In this document: positions 37,314 through 50,768 of the stretch, one piece after another | How positions within the stretch are numbered: position 1 is the first letter of the stretch | Layout of the letters: the number at the start of each line of letters is the position of its first letter | Source of the DNA: Ziziphus jujuba | Lineage: Eukaryota; Streptophyta; Magnoliopsida; Rosales; Rhamnaceae | Reading direction: 5' to 3' | Length of the DNA stretch: 64,000 bases | NCBI RefSeq assembly: GCF_031755915.1 | Contig: NC_083382.1 | Span: forward strand, 7,378,001 to 7,442,000 | The notes under the pieces: generated by a model | Seen by the model: the letters and a program-made list of their open reading frames with translations, nothing else | What the model was told of the DNA's origin: nothing | The model's database searches: none | Position numbers and translations under genes: made by a program

Positions 37314-38249
37314 TTAGTCCACCTTCAGAGTTGCATAGGCTGAACTCTCATATTTACCATCCCACCTGTAATCCATCCAATATACAGTAAATAATTAAGA
37401 TATAACATTGATTACCCTTTTTTCCCTCTTTCTTTAGTAACAGAAAATTCGAGGCAGACTTACCTGGATTCTTCATTTTCTGGAATCTGGAGCTCCAAAT
37501 CTGTCTGGAAGGGCTGAAATACTTGGTCTATCAATTTGTCATCCACTTTGTCTAGAGATGGTGGATCCCACTGTAATAAGATGACTTTTCATGGTCAAGA
37601 AAAATTTCTGACTAAAGAGCTCTGACCCTTGTAACTATGTGGGACTTTTCCCCACTGTCAACTAGAGAGTTTCAAATATTATTACTGCTAATAGACTAGG
37701 AAGGTACTTGAGGCCAAGGCTTTTGTAGTTTGTCCAATCCAATCTAATTCCCAACTCATAGACCTACAATATACCTAAAGAAAGGGAGAGAAAGGAGAAG
37801 AGAGTACCTTAGGTGCATTATCCTTGTCAATGGTGAGAGCTCTAATACCCTTTCCATCAAATTTAGAAACAGAAGTTTATCTCAGAAGCAGCAAAATGAT
37901 ATTGTTTTAAAACATTCAACTGTATTTATACTAATATTGTTAAAACTGAGATAATTACCTCGTAGACATCTCCAGAAATTGTGGAACGTAATATGTTTAT
38001 TGTTAACCTGAATTCCTTCTTCAGACATTCAGCCAGTGATTGCTTCCTGCCTTCACAAATCTGAAAGATCATAATATAGAGACAATATAATCTCAATATG
38101 GCAATATGCATCTGTTAGGGATCTAGTTATAAGATGCTATTACCGATCTTAGTGTTATTTGTAATCCTGTGGGAGATGATCTCTTTAGCCCTTTCAGTAC
38201 TGCACCAATCCATCCATTTCCTTCTTTGCTTGCCTCCACTTCCTGAAGC

Positions 38250-38281
<32 letters not shown>

Positions 38282-40481
38282 TTCATATGCATTATTTGAC
38301 TTGGAAATACAAAATTTGCAATCTTGGGCTGAAATTTTAAGTCAACAGAGGGGGAAATCTTACAAATGATTTTATAATATCAACCACGGTATCCTTGGAA
38401 AAGCACTCATCAATTATTGACTGCCTGCAAACCGAAAAAGCTTAATATTTATAGTATTACACTTTGAAGCTTGTGGCTGATAATGTAGCAATAAGAAATG
38501 GCAACTACTAATCATTTTTTAAAAGATTTATTACTTTTTTAAGACACTGTCTTCATCAAGCTGCACTTCCACAGAGTACTGTTCAATTGCAGATCTAACA
38601 GCTTTCTCATTGCCTGAGTTTAAACTTATCAAACGCTTCTCTAGCTCGGGCAATTTCTGATATACAAAAACAGTATAATCAAATATAGAGTAATGAAATG
38701 AGCATCAATATTAAATCAAATAAACTGATACTAAAGACTTAAAAGTTAGCAGAAGAATGGTTAAGGCAGTCTCTTAATCTATTCTAGCTAAAGTATGTAA
38801 CCAAATTGGGATATAAATGGTCAAGGTGCGTCAAATCAGCTATGTTGATTGGACTTGAGTGTGCGTATGTGTCCAGGTGTCTAATTTATTTGTTTTCCTA
38901 AGCTTTTCCAGGTATGAGTATGGTGAGATTTAAGTGAAGAATCAACATGAGATCTCAGTTTCAGTATATAAAATGACCAAGAAACCACATCTCTGTGTAA
39001 CAATGTTGGATACCAAACAGTATACCTTTTTCTTGTTACATGTGTACCAATATTTAATAGCATCCAAGCATGGTTTTAGAACAATATTATTGGAACAGAA
39101 GCACAATTGAATTTTCCAAACACACCTCAGATGGGACAAAATGGGTTGCCAGTCCAGCTGCAACTAATTCCTTACCATTTAACCTTGCTCCAGTTAAGGC
39201 CAAGAACTCACCTACAAACACATCGGCACATGTTAACAATTAATTGCAAAAAATGAAGATTTTGTCTATTTTATATAAACCAGCTTACCCAGATGCCCAG
39301 GTAGATTAGAATGCATGTATGAGAAACCACAATCAGTATGAAACCCGACACTAGCTTCTGGTGTGGCAAAGACCTATGTTCAAGCATTTAAAATGGATCA
39401 CAAAATTTGGTTTGAAACATAGAGGTAAATTAGGCTACCAAAACAAAAGAACATCATATTGAAACAGCAAGAAGGACAGTATACCCACAGTTTTTTCTGT
39501 GACAACTGAGAACTTCATTGGAACCATTAATGATGCACCTCCACCCATTGATATACCATTTACAAGAGCAACCTGGTGATAAACATCAACATTTTTATAG
39601 CACATATTATAATGTAGTCTGGGAAATTTTTCAGTTTCAAATTTCATTATGTTACCTGGGTTTTCTTGTAGGTATGAATGTGATGGCAAAGCCAGTACAT
39701 TCTATAGACCACCTCAAGACAGGAATCCTCTGCCACAAAACAATTCATAAGTAACTTTGCCTAGCTTGATATCTCTGTCTCTATCAGAGATCAGAAACCA
39801 ATATAAATTTATTAGTGATAGAGGTTTACTTGTTTTCCTGCCATTGTAGAACATTTTCAAATCTCCACCAGCTGAAAATGCTCGACCTGCTCCCTATATA
39901 AGAAAAATACCAACACAGTTAACCATGACCAAATGCCTAATATGATCTAATATGGAAACTGGTTGGGCTATGTTATGGTGAAAATAGTAATCAAGCCAAA
40001 TTCTGCAATGGTGGTTAATTCAGTAGGGATCTAACTAACCTTGATTATAACAAGCTCTGCATTATCATCTTTCTCCCACTTTTCCAAGTTTTCTGCTAGT
40101 AGAGAAACCTGTTCATGGTACATGAAACAAGGTTTTCATGGTACAAGAAACAAGGTTTTTTGACTTAAAGAGGCAAAACTAAGAATTGAGTAAACAACAA
40201 GAATTGGGTTAAACTCATTGAGCATACCACTTTTGTTGAGATGACATTCAATTGACGAGGCTGGTTCAATGTGATCAACCTCACATGACCTATTTCTTCC
40301 CCAAGAAGAACCTGACAATCATTTACAACAATTCCCACTTTGTGATTACGAGAAAATTATTTTGTTTACAAGAAAGCACCAATTACAGATATATATATAT
40401 ATATATATATATTATTTCCTGCAATTAGAATCGACAAGAAATTACCTCTTCGCTTGAATTTACAACTTTTTCTTGAGCCAT
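37314..40481 (-). CDS. 3-hydroxyisobutyryl-CoA hydrolase-like protein (enoyl-CoA hydratase/isomerase family)
   Basis: The product is a crotonase-fold hydrolase of the CHY1/HIBCH group; CHY1 itself cleaves 3-hydroxyisobutyryl-CoA in valine breakdown. It is closest to the Arabidopsis CHY1-like protein At1g06550. Coding exons on the minus strand are 40481-40446, 40311-40228, 40108-40040, 39893-39830, 39729-39656, 39572-39489, 39373-39289, 39211-39126, 38656-38535, 38424-38364, 38242-38144, 38060-37959, 37849-37808, 37570-37464 and 37365-37314. They give 388 aa, the family length. Visible motifs are GAGRAFSAGGDL (64-75), the oxyanion glycines GISMGGG (115-121), and the catalytic pair Glu143 (ATPEAS) and Asp151 (HTDCG). 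The C-terminus is KVD, not a PTS1 peroxisomal signal. A 5'-UTR intron is likely (donor at 40817, acceptor at 40524). The exon 13 acceptor (AAAG|GGT at 37850) is the least certain junction. Substrate is inferred from family only. Confidence 0.93.
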
Positions 40482-41313
40482 TTTATATCATCAGCTTACT
40501 TTTATTGATTCAAAGTCAACAAGCTGCATCCAAAAAAAACACTACTAAGCTAGAGATGAAATTGAATGAAATGGATCAAACTTCTTGTCCATTAGAATAG
40601 AATCCTTTTAAAAGCAGAGCCAAGAAAACAAAGTTGCAAACTCTAAGAGGATTATATATCAAAAAATGATTACAATAACCAGAATCTATATATATATATA
40701 TATATCAAAAAATGCTTCCAATATGAAGCAGGAGACTGAAACATGCATGTGAAAGCGGGAACATCATTAAAAGAAAAAAAAAAAAAAAATGAAGAACAAA
40801 ACTGAGGATTGACTTACAGAAACAACAGTAAAGCTTGCAAGATTGAAGAAAAAAGAATATGCCCAGATCAAATTGAGAAAATGGGATTATGAAGAAATAA
40901 AATGTGGAGGGAGAGATTGGATGGGTTGGTAGCTATCATAGCTAACCGCGTGCGTTAAGAGTGTGAGAAACTGGTAAGTAAACGTTTTTTTTTTTTTTTT
41001 TTTTCAAGTCCATAAAGAGGAAGAGAGCCGGGTAAAGAAGTCTATGTTACCTACCACCATTTCACCTGTTTTTACTTTCATCATCATCTACCGATGTCTA
41101 ACTCATCAGTAGGTTTGAGTGTGAGGTGGTGTGACTCTTAACCCACCACCAACCTCCTTGAACTACGTTCAATAAATGTTTCTTTATTTTTCCATCATGA
41201 TTATTCTTTTTTCAAATTACTAGATATATGGGTATTTTGGTAGACGAATTTCACAACTCTTCTGTGTTTTAATAATGAATAATACTAGGAACACTATTAA
41301 AAGCAGCACATTA
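40482..41313 (-). promoter_or_regulatory. 5' UTR (with intron) and promoter region of the CHY-like gene
   Basis: On the minus strand a GTAAGT donor (40817 downward) pairs with a TTTTTGGATGCAG acceptor (ending 40524), so the leader is probably spliced with a 294-bp intron. A poly-T run at 40986-41004 (plus strand) lies further upstream. No clear TATA box could be assigned. Confidence 0.5.
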
Positions 41314-41419
41314 GACGAAGCTGGCTAGCTCGCGTGGTCGAGAGCCACTACCTGCGCCACAGTTGCGCGGGTTCGAGTCACGGGTAGGAAGGGTATAGGG
41401 GACAGCCAAAAATACAAAT
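41314..41419 (+). mobile_element. tRNA-derived SINE, 106 bp
   Basis: A GC-rich island in AT-rich DNA is flanked by the perfect 12-bp direct repeat AGCAGCACATTA (41302-41313 and 41420-41431). Inside are a Pol III A-box-like TAGCTCGCGTGG (41326-41337) and a clear B box GGTTCGAGTCA (41370-41380), spaced as in a tRNA gene. The 3' end is A-rich (CCAAAAATACAAAT). Long target duplications and an A-rich tail are the hallmarks of LINE-mobilised SINEs. A functional tRNA is unlikely because I could not build a clean acceptor stem and cloverleaf. Confidence 0.85.
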
Positions 41420-41431
41420 AGCAGCACATTA

Positions 41432-41786
41432 ATATTTTCCTTGATAAGTGAACGTTTCAAAAAATCAGTTCAAAATCAATCAAATATTGATACGTGATTT
41501 TTAATATACAATTAGTCAAAAAAAAAAATTATACTTTTTCATTTTATGATGGTGTTTTAGATCAATAGATAATTTGATTATTGATATTTATTGCTTGTTG
41601 ATTTTTTTTTTTCCTTACAAATGTGAAATTAGGGAAATGGGATCCCCAATTCAGAATGGTGACATTGTTTGCTCAAGCTTTACTTGTTTCTTTTTTAATT
41701 TTTTTTAATATTTCAAAATTAGAGGAATAGGGATTTGCGTATCTCTTCCTTATTTATTCAATGATAATATAGTTTCTATATATAAC

Positions 41787-41853
<67 letters not shown>

Positions 41854-42580
41854 TTATTTTTTTTTTTTTTTTTTTTTGGGGACGTGAATAATAAAATAGT
41901 TATTGCTTACCAAAATTTTGTTTGGTCGCATATTACTTACCATATTTGCTTCTAAACAAAAAATTTACATATATTTAAATTAATGTGCATAATTAGTATT
42001 CAAAAAATAGTAAACAAATTTGATGAAAATCGGGATATCGTTAGGGCCATCAAATTTCCTTTACCGAAATTTGTTTCATAAATAAAATTTCCTGGCCTTG
42101 GCATTTTAGTTTCACAGAAATCAGACTCAAAATCTCCTATCGTACGCACAACCACCAAAACACAAGCAGCTTCTTTGTCTGTCCGTGATAAACTTGCGAA
42201 TTTGTAATGGTGTGTTTCAATATTCCTCTTTTATATGAAAAAAAGGATTCAATATTCAGATGCACAAGAAGTACCAGCACAATTTATCTATGATATAAAC
42301 CATGGGATATTTGATTTACTTTGTGTAACCTTTCTATCCAACTCAGCTATGATTCAGCCTATATTTATGAACTTGCATTATTTGGCCCTTCCAAAGCCTC
42401 GGGACAGAACAAAATGAAATACAGTCTCCCATATATTGCCTGGCAAACCTATCTATAATATTCAATATATTTTCTTTCTTTGGCATTGCGTGTGATCAAA
42501 TTAGATTTCTTCAAGGCTATTTCTGAGCACCAAATTCAAACCCTCCCATCACCACACAACAAACAGTTAAAATAAAAACC

Positions 42581-42618
<38 letters not shown>

Positions 42619-42938
42619 GAATGACTAAGCTACAAACATCTACTTGAACGTGCATCACATAATACCATATTGTTATAGCAACAAGAAACACCAAAAAGAA
42701 GCAGATAACATACTCCAACAATTTGGAAAATGTATAACTTTAAATGACAAAGCTCACCAATTCATTTTACCTTGTAAACTGCGCAATCTTTAAATACTCA
42801 AAAAGATACTAGATTTTAGAGAAAACATGCTCCCATCCCCAGAAACGTAAATTCTTTGGAAACTTGATCACTGTCTTTAGTTCTGTCTAGTTTTACCAAT
42901 CAACTTATCATGATGGACTCGACAAAGAGAAAACAAAA
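41432..42938. other. AT-rich intergenic region with long microsatellites; eL20 3' UTR at the right
   Basis: This holds an (AT)n tract at about 41791-41845 followed by a T-rich run to 41876, and a 36-nt poly-A at 42582-42617. The last few hundred bases are presumably the eL20 3' UTR. No gene is supported; the short ORF at 42235-42417 has no recognisable feature. Confidence 0.6.
41791..41876. repeat. (TA)n followed by a T-rich run
   Basis: About 55 bp of uninterrupted TA repeats, then about 30 bp that is almost all T. It is the longest simple repeat in the window. Confidence 0.95.
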
Positions 42939-44636
<1,698 letters not shown>

Positions 44637-44744
44637 TTTGAGACTTGCGAGAGAGAAGAAGAAGAAGCCGCTGCTGTCCCTTGAACCGGTTTTCTCTCTC
44701 TCGCACTGGCAGAAGAAAGTTCTTCAATCACTTAGCAAGGGTAT

Positions 44745-44881
44745 AAACCCTAGTTGTCTTACTGGATCATTGTGGTTCAAAGTGGGCCACAGAATTTTCA
44801 TCTCGGCCCGGCGTGTTATAATTTCTATTTACTCAGTAAATGGGCTTGAGGTTTTTTACTAATGTTAGAAGGAGGGGCCCA
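44745..44881 (-). promoter_or_regulatory. Ribosomal-protein-type promoter motifs (telo-box and site II)
   Basis: Upstream of the eL20 ATG there is a telo-box (AAACCCTAG, 44745-44753) and three site II elements of the TGGGCY type: TGGGCC at 44783-44788, TGGGCT at 44841-44846 and GGCCCA at 44876-44881. In plants this pairing is typical of ribosomal protein and other growth-coupled genes, and TCP factors bind site II. Positions lie 109-245 bp from the start codon. Confidence 0.75.
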
Positions 44882-45657
44882 AAATATAGCTTTGGCAAAG
44901 TAATTATTATTATTATTATTAATTATTATAGCAAAGTGGACAATTTTTAATGGCAATTTTATACTATTGTTAAGTGAGACTGGGTTTAACAAAATTGGAC
45001 TATATTAAGTTTAAGTAGATTGGACTATATTAAGTCTAATTAGATTAAGTTTAACTAGAGTGGTTTTAGCCTTCTTGATGAGTCACCTCCTAATTTCCAA
45101 CAAAGCATCTCAGATTGTGTAGTTTCCCTTGACAATCAAGTCTAAGTTTGTGCTCTTTTAGCAAAAAAAAAAAAGAAGGAAAAGTCCAAGTTTTTGATAA
45201 AATGAAAAAAAAAAAAAAGAAATAGTAAAAATAATCTTGTTTTGACCACGTGATTACCATCATAGGAAAACTAATCCAAATTGTAAATGAAGGGCAAGGG
45301 CTTGACCCAAGTCATACTTTGAATTGGGTTGGTGGAGTTGGTCCTCTCAATTTCTTGACCCAAAACCCACCTGTACCCGCCAACAGCTCTTGTCTGCTTT
45401 AACTCTAGTCCATTGTGATCCATGATGTCAAAATCTGATCTAAACTCTGTGCGTAATCAATTCACCCATTTGCAGATCAATTGTTTTTCCGCTGAAAAAA
45501 ATAAAAATTCTACAGTATCATAGACATCACTCTGAAGTCCTATGCCACATAATATTATAATATGAGAGATTTTTTTATTTTTCATTTTTATTTTTATTTT
45601 TTTGCTTGGCTATTACCTTTAAGTAGTTTATTCAAATCAAATTATGATATCAAACAA

Positions 45658-45688
<31 letters not shown>

Positions 45689-45714
45689 TTTGCTATAAAA
45701 CTCACATGTCCTCT

Positions 45715-46180
45715 CTATAAGGATGCAATGGGGTTGGATGGCCTCCTCATGCCCCATTCCGCTTTTTAAAAATACGCTCATACCTATTCTGTACCCCCAG
45801 TTTTTTTTTAACTCGAGTGGGAGGGAAATTTCCTGTTTCCCACTATAAAATGTTTTTTTAATATTTAAAATATTCTTAAGAAAAAATATAAATATTTTTT
45901 AAAATATATTATATATTCATAAAATTTATTCACAATTATTAATATAATTATATTTAAGTATAAAAAATATAAAACATATATATAAAGTATATTTTAATAA
46001 CACACGCACACCGCGCACACACACACACACATGGGGTGAGTACGTGATAGAGAATATAATCTTTGTCCATATCTAAAACCCTACTAGGGTTTGAGGTTTT
46101 TGCCTCGATTTCTGGTTTAATTGGAGATTTTTCACTCCTTTAAGAGTGGATCTTCACAGGAATTAGGGAAGGAGAGTTAA
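45715..46180 (-). repeat. Unclassified dispersed repeat, copy 2
   Basis: The counterpart of 16780-17245 in the opposite orientation. It has the same order of blocks: a CCCC/GGGG-rich edge with ATACCTATTCTGTACCCCC, a TTTCCTGTTTCCC box, the AT-rich centre with TTATATTTAAGTATAAAAA, then ATGGGGTGAGTACG and GAGGTTTTTGCCTCG. A (CA)n stretch at about 46002-46031 is unique to this copy. Confidence 0.55.
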
Positions 46181-46215
46181 ATTGTTACTTCTACATTTAA
46201 TATTAAATAATATAT

Positions 46216-46312
46216 TGTTTGATGTTAGACACTTTGTTTGATGTTAGACACTTTTATTATAAAAGTGGACATGTGTTTGATGTTAGACACTTTTATTATA
46301 AAAGTGGACATG
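46216..46312. repeat. Tandem repeat, 39-bp unit, two full copies plus a partial
   Basis: The partial unit is 46216-46234; the full units are 46235-46273 and 46274-46312. Each unit starts TGTTTGATGTTAGACACTT and contains the palindromic core TTTTATTATAAAA. The two full units look identical. Confidence 0.9.
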
Positions 46313-49058
46313 TGTGTTTTATTGAAACTCTTGTATATATAATTACAATCTGATGGGCTACAATGAACCTAATAATATTATATAATAATGCTAAAATTAT
46401 CAAATAATTTTTTTAAGATATATACAAGCTATTATATTTAAATATTTTATTGATTAATATATTAATATAACATAATTATGGGAAAGTGAATTTTTGACAA
46501 AATAAATGTAACTAAACCTAAGTTAAGTATACACAACACTTGTAAACATTTTGATTAATTTATTTGATACCTTTAATATTATTTAATATTGTACTAGATT
46601 TTTAATCACAACCATTGAATTTGTTGGGTTCATTAAATTGGATGGGCATATCTTTTAAAATAAATATAAAGGGTGATTTCATAAAATTAAATTTTATTAT
46701 ATCGACGTATATTATTAATCCCTGGAAAACATAATTCTCACCCGATAATAAATATATATATATAAATTTTTTTTATAAAGATTTGAAACTATCTTCTAAT
46801 TTATGATTGAATGGCAATAACATTACAAAATGTCTAAACTTGCTATATCTCAGTTACAATTTTATTTTCTAAATCATTCGAGGAAATTATTTTTTATTTT
46901 ATATACGTATTTATCAAGTTTTTTTTTTTAACCCTTTTGTTGGCTTTCCTCATGAAATGCTCAAATGATTCAAGTCCATTCAAACCTAGTAAAAATGCAT
47001 AATAAAATTGAAATGCTGGCACTTTTCAAAAAAAAAAAAAAATGAAATGCCAGCAAGTTTTTTGGCTTTTGTCCATAAGTGATTCTGTCAAAATTAAAAT
47101 ACCTAACTTGAATTAAGGAAGAAGGTTGCCTTTAAGCAGATGGAAACTTACATCTTTTAATGCTTGAATGATTATGCATCTAGACAAAAGCTTCAAAGAA
47201 CTTTCTTAAGCAATTACAAGGATTGGGAGAAAGCTTTCGTTTATCATTGAATTGGTAATTTTTTTTTTTTTTTCCCTCAGGATGTGATTTCTTGAAAGAA
47301 GAAAAGAAAGAAGCATGGGTATATCGCACAAAGAACGCCCAAGGCACACCTAAAACCATGACTTGCATTAAATGTTGGTAGATGGTTGAAAATGAGTTGC
47401 AACAAGAACAGACTTCTTTTTGACTATTCTTGTTGTGCTAACTACAAGCATTGAAAGATAATAAATTTTCATACTAAATCCTCTTTTATTTTTCTAATAA
47501 TAATAATAATAATAATAAAAGCTGTTGTGCTCTTATTATGAAAGCTGTGAAAAAGAAAATTCAGAACCTTATTTTGTAAACTTGTTAAAGGACCAAAAAA
47601 GCTTGCATCATTAAACTTGTGAAGGCATGACTGGTTCAAATAAATAAATTAATAAAAGGGGACATTTTGAGCATATAGAATTCATTTGGAATGCTAGACT
47701 ACACTAGTTTAAATTTTTATTAGATCAAACTTAAAGCAAATCTCAAACCGTGCAGTCTAATATCCCAAATAAGCCAACAGAATCTCAAAACTGATCCATG
47801 GATAGCTTTCATACCAATGGTTGGACCAAGCCCTAGAGAATGAGAAAAGCAGACTAGGAATCAGAACTTCAGCATAAAGCAAATTGCCCAAGTATTTGAA
47901 TGGCTGTATAAGATATTAATAATTGGCTAACTGATAAAGTTACCTATCACTACGTACTATATATATATATATATATATTAAAGTAAAACCAATGTAATAG
48001 AATGAAAGATAATCAATTTGTTTATAATTGCCTGAAGTACACTGATCATTACTACTCATTGATAGATAGGATTTAGGAAAGTCTAGAAGATCTAGCACTA
48101 ACATTTTCTAATAGGCAAAATTCTGAATCACCTTTGAATTTGGAAAACTGGGTATTAGAAATATCAATCACATATATGGAATATTTTTTTTCTTTTCTTT
48201 TGTATTTTTTTTTTGGTGAATATCATATATGTGGAAGTTTCAATTATGTAAAACAACATGAATTGCAGGAATTCAGATAGACAGAAAAAAAGGATCAAAT
48301 ATAGCTCTTAAATTCAGGTTATAATTTTATTTGTCTTTATCTTTTTTTAACCAAAAACAAAATAGCACGAAAGAAAAACATGAACAATGTGAACGTGGTT
48401 ATAGACCAAACAGTTGGTTTTTATTTTTGTTTTAATCTGTACAGCCTTTAGGCAACAAACCTAACAGTTGACCAATATATTGTTTTTCTAAAACTAATAT
48501 TCTACACAGGCGACCGACTAAAGTATTTGCTCTTTGTCACAATTGCATACAAAGTCTTACACGCTTACGTTAAGAAGAGAAAAATGGAAAACAAGAAGGA
48601 ACAGAGGAATTTATGGGGCAAACCAAAACAATTATATGACCTGTTTCCTTGCACAGAAAGTAGCTGGAGCAATTGAAAGACAGATAATATAATAGTATTT
48701 TTACCAGTTCTTGATCATAACTCAGTTTATTCAATCTTTATTGTTTAACTTGTCCATCAAGTATCTTTAACAACTTACAGAAACAGAAAATAGAAAAATT
48801 GCATTTATAGTTTGCTTTTGAACACAGTATGTGAGTATCTAATATGTAAATCACATGAACTTTCGAAAATTGGAAAAATAATGAATCTAATCCTGTAAGT
48901 TTAACCTTCTTATGAAAAGAGTTCCCAAAGAAAAAAAAAAAAAAAAAAAAACAAAAAACCTAACAAAAAAAAAATTTAAAAAAAAAAAAAATTATCCCTC
49001 CCAAAACCACCATGTTTACAATTTATCTTCAACCATTCAACATTCTACAGAAACTCTG

Positions 49059-50768
49059 TCAAACATCAGCACACTTCATCGGTGCATATCCCAGCCTAGA
49101 CTTCTTTGTGTCATAAACAATGTGAAAATTCTGTTGCTGGTAATTCCCAATTATAGAAAGACCAGATCTCGGAGTTCCCATAATTGCCAAGCAAACAACC
49201 TCTTGTGGATCAATCTGAATGAAGTAATTGTCAACTGGGAAATTCCACACAGCTCCATCTGCAAATTGGATACCAAAATCTGGTAGCTCCATCTTTTCCA
49301 CACCAGAGACATTATAGCAAAGATCCAAAGGAAAATCTTCAAGCTTCACTTCTTTATACCCTTTAACTTGCTTTCTAAATGCCTCTTTGATGAGTCGATC
49401 GGCAGGTTCAGCAAAATAACTCAGTGTAGTACCTGAATCAATAATTGTCCCACCACCACCATCAGCTGAGAAATTCCAAGTCTCTTCTGGTATATTCAGC
49501 TTCTCTGCTCCCACCATGATTGACTTGATCTGAACATAGTAAAATGTATCAACCGGGTTTTCTTTCCCGGTAACCAAGCTGGTGAAATTCAATTCCGGAT
49601 TCTTCAATAGATCTTTGTCTTCACCAAATAACAACTTGCTGCTTGCATTGCTGTTTCTTTCAACAAGACAGTATGAGAATGAATGTCCATAGAGTGACTG
49701 AAGCTGAGAGGAGAACGAAAGAGGTCCTCTTCCAAGTCCTAACAAACCCGCAGCCCCACGGAAGAGACCTCTATTCCAATGACCACAACCAAACATCACA
49801 TTCTCAACCTGTTTGAATTCTGGTTTGCCTGAAAGAGCTGTGAGATTGACAGTGAAAGTTTCCAGAGCAAAATCCCCCGTGGTGTTTGAACTATCCCCAT
49901 ACCAGTAGTAGTATGGACAAGTTTGGCTCTCGGATTTGCAAGGCTGAGGAGGATCTGGGGATGAAACCAATTTACAACGAGGATCTTTGCAGCTTATATT
50001 CCGGAAAGAAGTTGAATCTTTGGGATCATAAAACGGTCCATTTTGCTCAAAACAATCATAGCAAGGAACACATTGAATCCAATTCAGGTCACTACCAGTG
50101 TCAAGAATCAAAGAGAAATGTTTAGGAGGGGTACCAACAAACACATCCATGAAGTATTCACCGGAACCAAATCCCACCCCGGATTCCAAAGTCGCCATTA
50201 GCTGACCGGAGAACCCATTTGGCTCTGATTCCGGCGACGGCACCGGTGGAACAACAACTGGGTTAACGTCGTACCGTTGAATTTTTGCCTTCTTCTGTTG
50301 TAGCCTTGAGATTGTATTTTGATTCTTCTTCTCTACTACCCTCCGATTAAGGTTCTGAATTCTGGTTAAGTCTCTGATTGTGTAATCTGTCACTGATTTC
50401 TTGGGCTCGGTTTCGGAGCTCGACGATTGGCGCTTCAAATGGAATTTCACTGATTGCTTATGGGATTTCAGTGACAAGAAGGAGGCAATTTTTTCTTCAT
50501 CTTCTTCGTCATCATCATCGTCGTTTTCTTCTTTGCCCATTGCTTCCATGGCCGACTCCGATTGTTGGGTTTTCTTTGAATTTGTGAGGCTGCAACCAGT
50601 ACTTCCCGATGCAGAGACAGCATTGAAGCTCATGTGATCGGGAAATTCGATGCCGGTGACGGTGGACCCGTTGGGATTCAGATTGTCGTGGTTGTGATTT
50701 CTGGCGATGGCTTTGGAAATGAAGAATAAGAGAAGGAGAACAAGCATGGGAGAGACCTTAACAACCAT
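49059..50768 (-). CDS. Aspartic protease, nepenthesin type (A1 family), intronless
   Basis: This is a single-exon gene of 569 aa. I start it at ATG 50768; nine further upstream codons are open but begin with GTG. Residues 1-22 are a hydrophobic signal peptide, so the product is probably secreted or vacuolar. Residues 23-200 are a long pro-region with an acidic run (81-92, mostly Asp/Glu) and a basic, Gln-rich part. The mature domain has catalytic Asp223 (DTGSD), the Cys-rich nepenthesin insert after it (PCYDCFEQNG...ISCKDPRC), a flap Tyr in YYWYGDSS (about 287-294), catalytic Asp444 (DSGTTLSYF) and a C-terminal GNYQQQNFHIVYD. It resembles the Arabidopsis At3g59080/At2g42980 group; the substrate is unknown. 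All catalytic motifs are intact. The leader to its right (50769 to about 51300) is purine-rich on the plus strand. Confidence 0.94.
   Translation of the reverse strand: MVVKVSPMLVLLLLFFISKAIARNHNHDNLNPNGSTVTGIEFPDHMSFNAVSASGSTGCSLTNSKKTQQSESAMEAMGKEENDDDDDEEDEEKIASFLSLKSHKQSVKFHLKRQSSSSETEPKKSVTDYTIRDLTRIQNLNRRVVEKKNQNTISRLQQKKAKIQRYDVNPVVVPPVPSPESEPNGFSGQLMATLESGVGFGSGEYFMDVFVGTPPKHFSLILDTGSDLNWIQCVPCYDCFEQNGPFYDPKDSTSFRNISCKDPRCKLVSSPDPPQPCKSESQTCPYYYWYGDSSNTTGDFALETFTVNLTALSGKPEFKQVENVMFGCGHWNRGLFRGAAGLLGLGRGPLSFSSQLQSLYGHSFSYCLVERNSNASSKLLFGEDKDLLKNPELNFTSLVTGKENPVDTFYYVQIKSIMVGAEKLNIPEETWNFSADGGGGTIIDSGTTLSYFAEPADRLIKEAFRKQVKGYKEVKLEDFPLDLCYNVSGVEKMELPDFGIQFADGAVWNFPVDNYFIQIDPQEVVCLAIMGTPRSGLSIIGNYQQQNFHIVYDTKKSRLGYAPMKCADV

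Larger units (their letters stand above)
44882..49058. other. AT-rich intergenic region
   Basis: No gene is supported. It contains small T-rich and (TTA)n or (TA)n tracts, a direct repeat near 45005-45055 (GATTGGACTATATTAAGT-type), the second copy of the unclassified repeat (45715-46180) and a 39-bp tandem repeat (46216-46312). Confidence 0.6.

Noticed and set aside
41314..41400. Possible tRNA gene from the A and B box pair
   Set aside because: Flanking 12-bp target duplications and an A-rich tail indicate a SINE, and I could not form a convincing acceptor stem.
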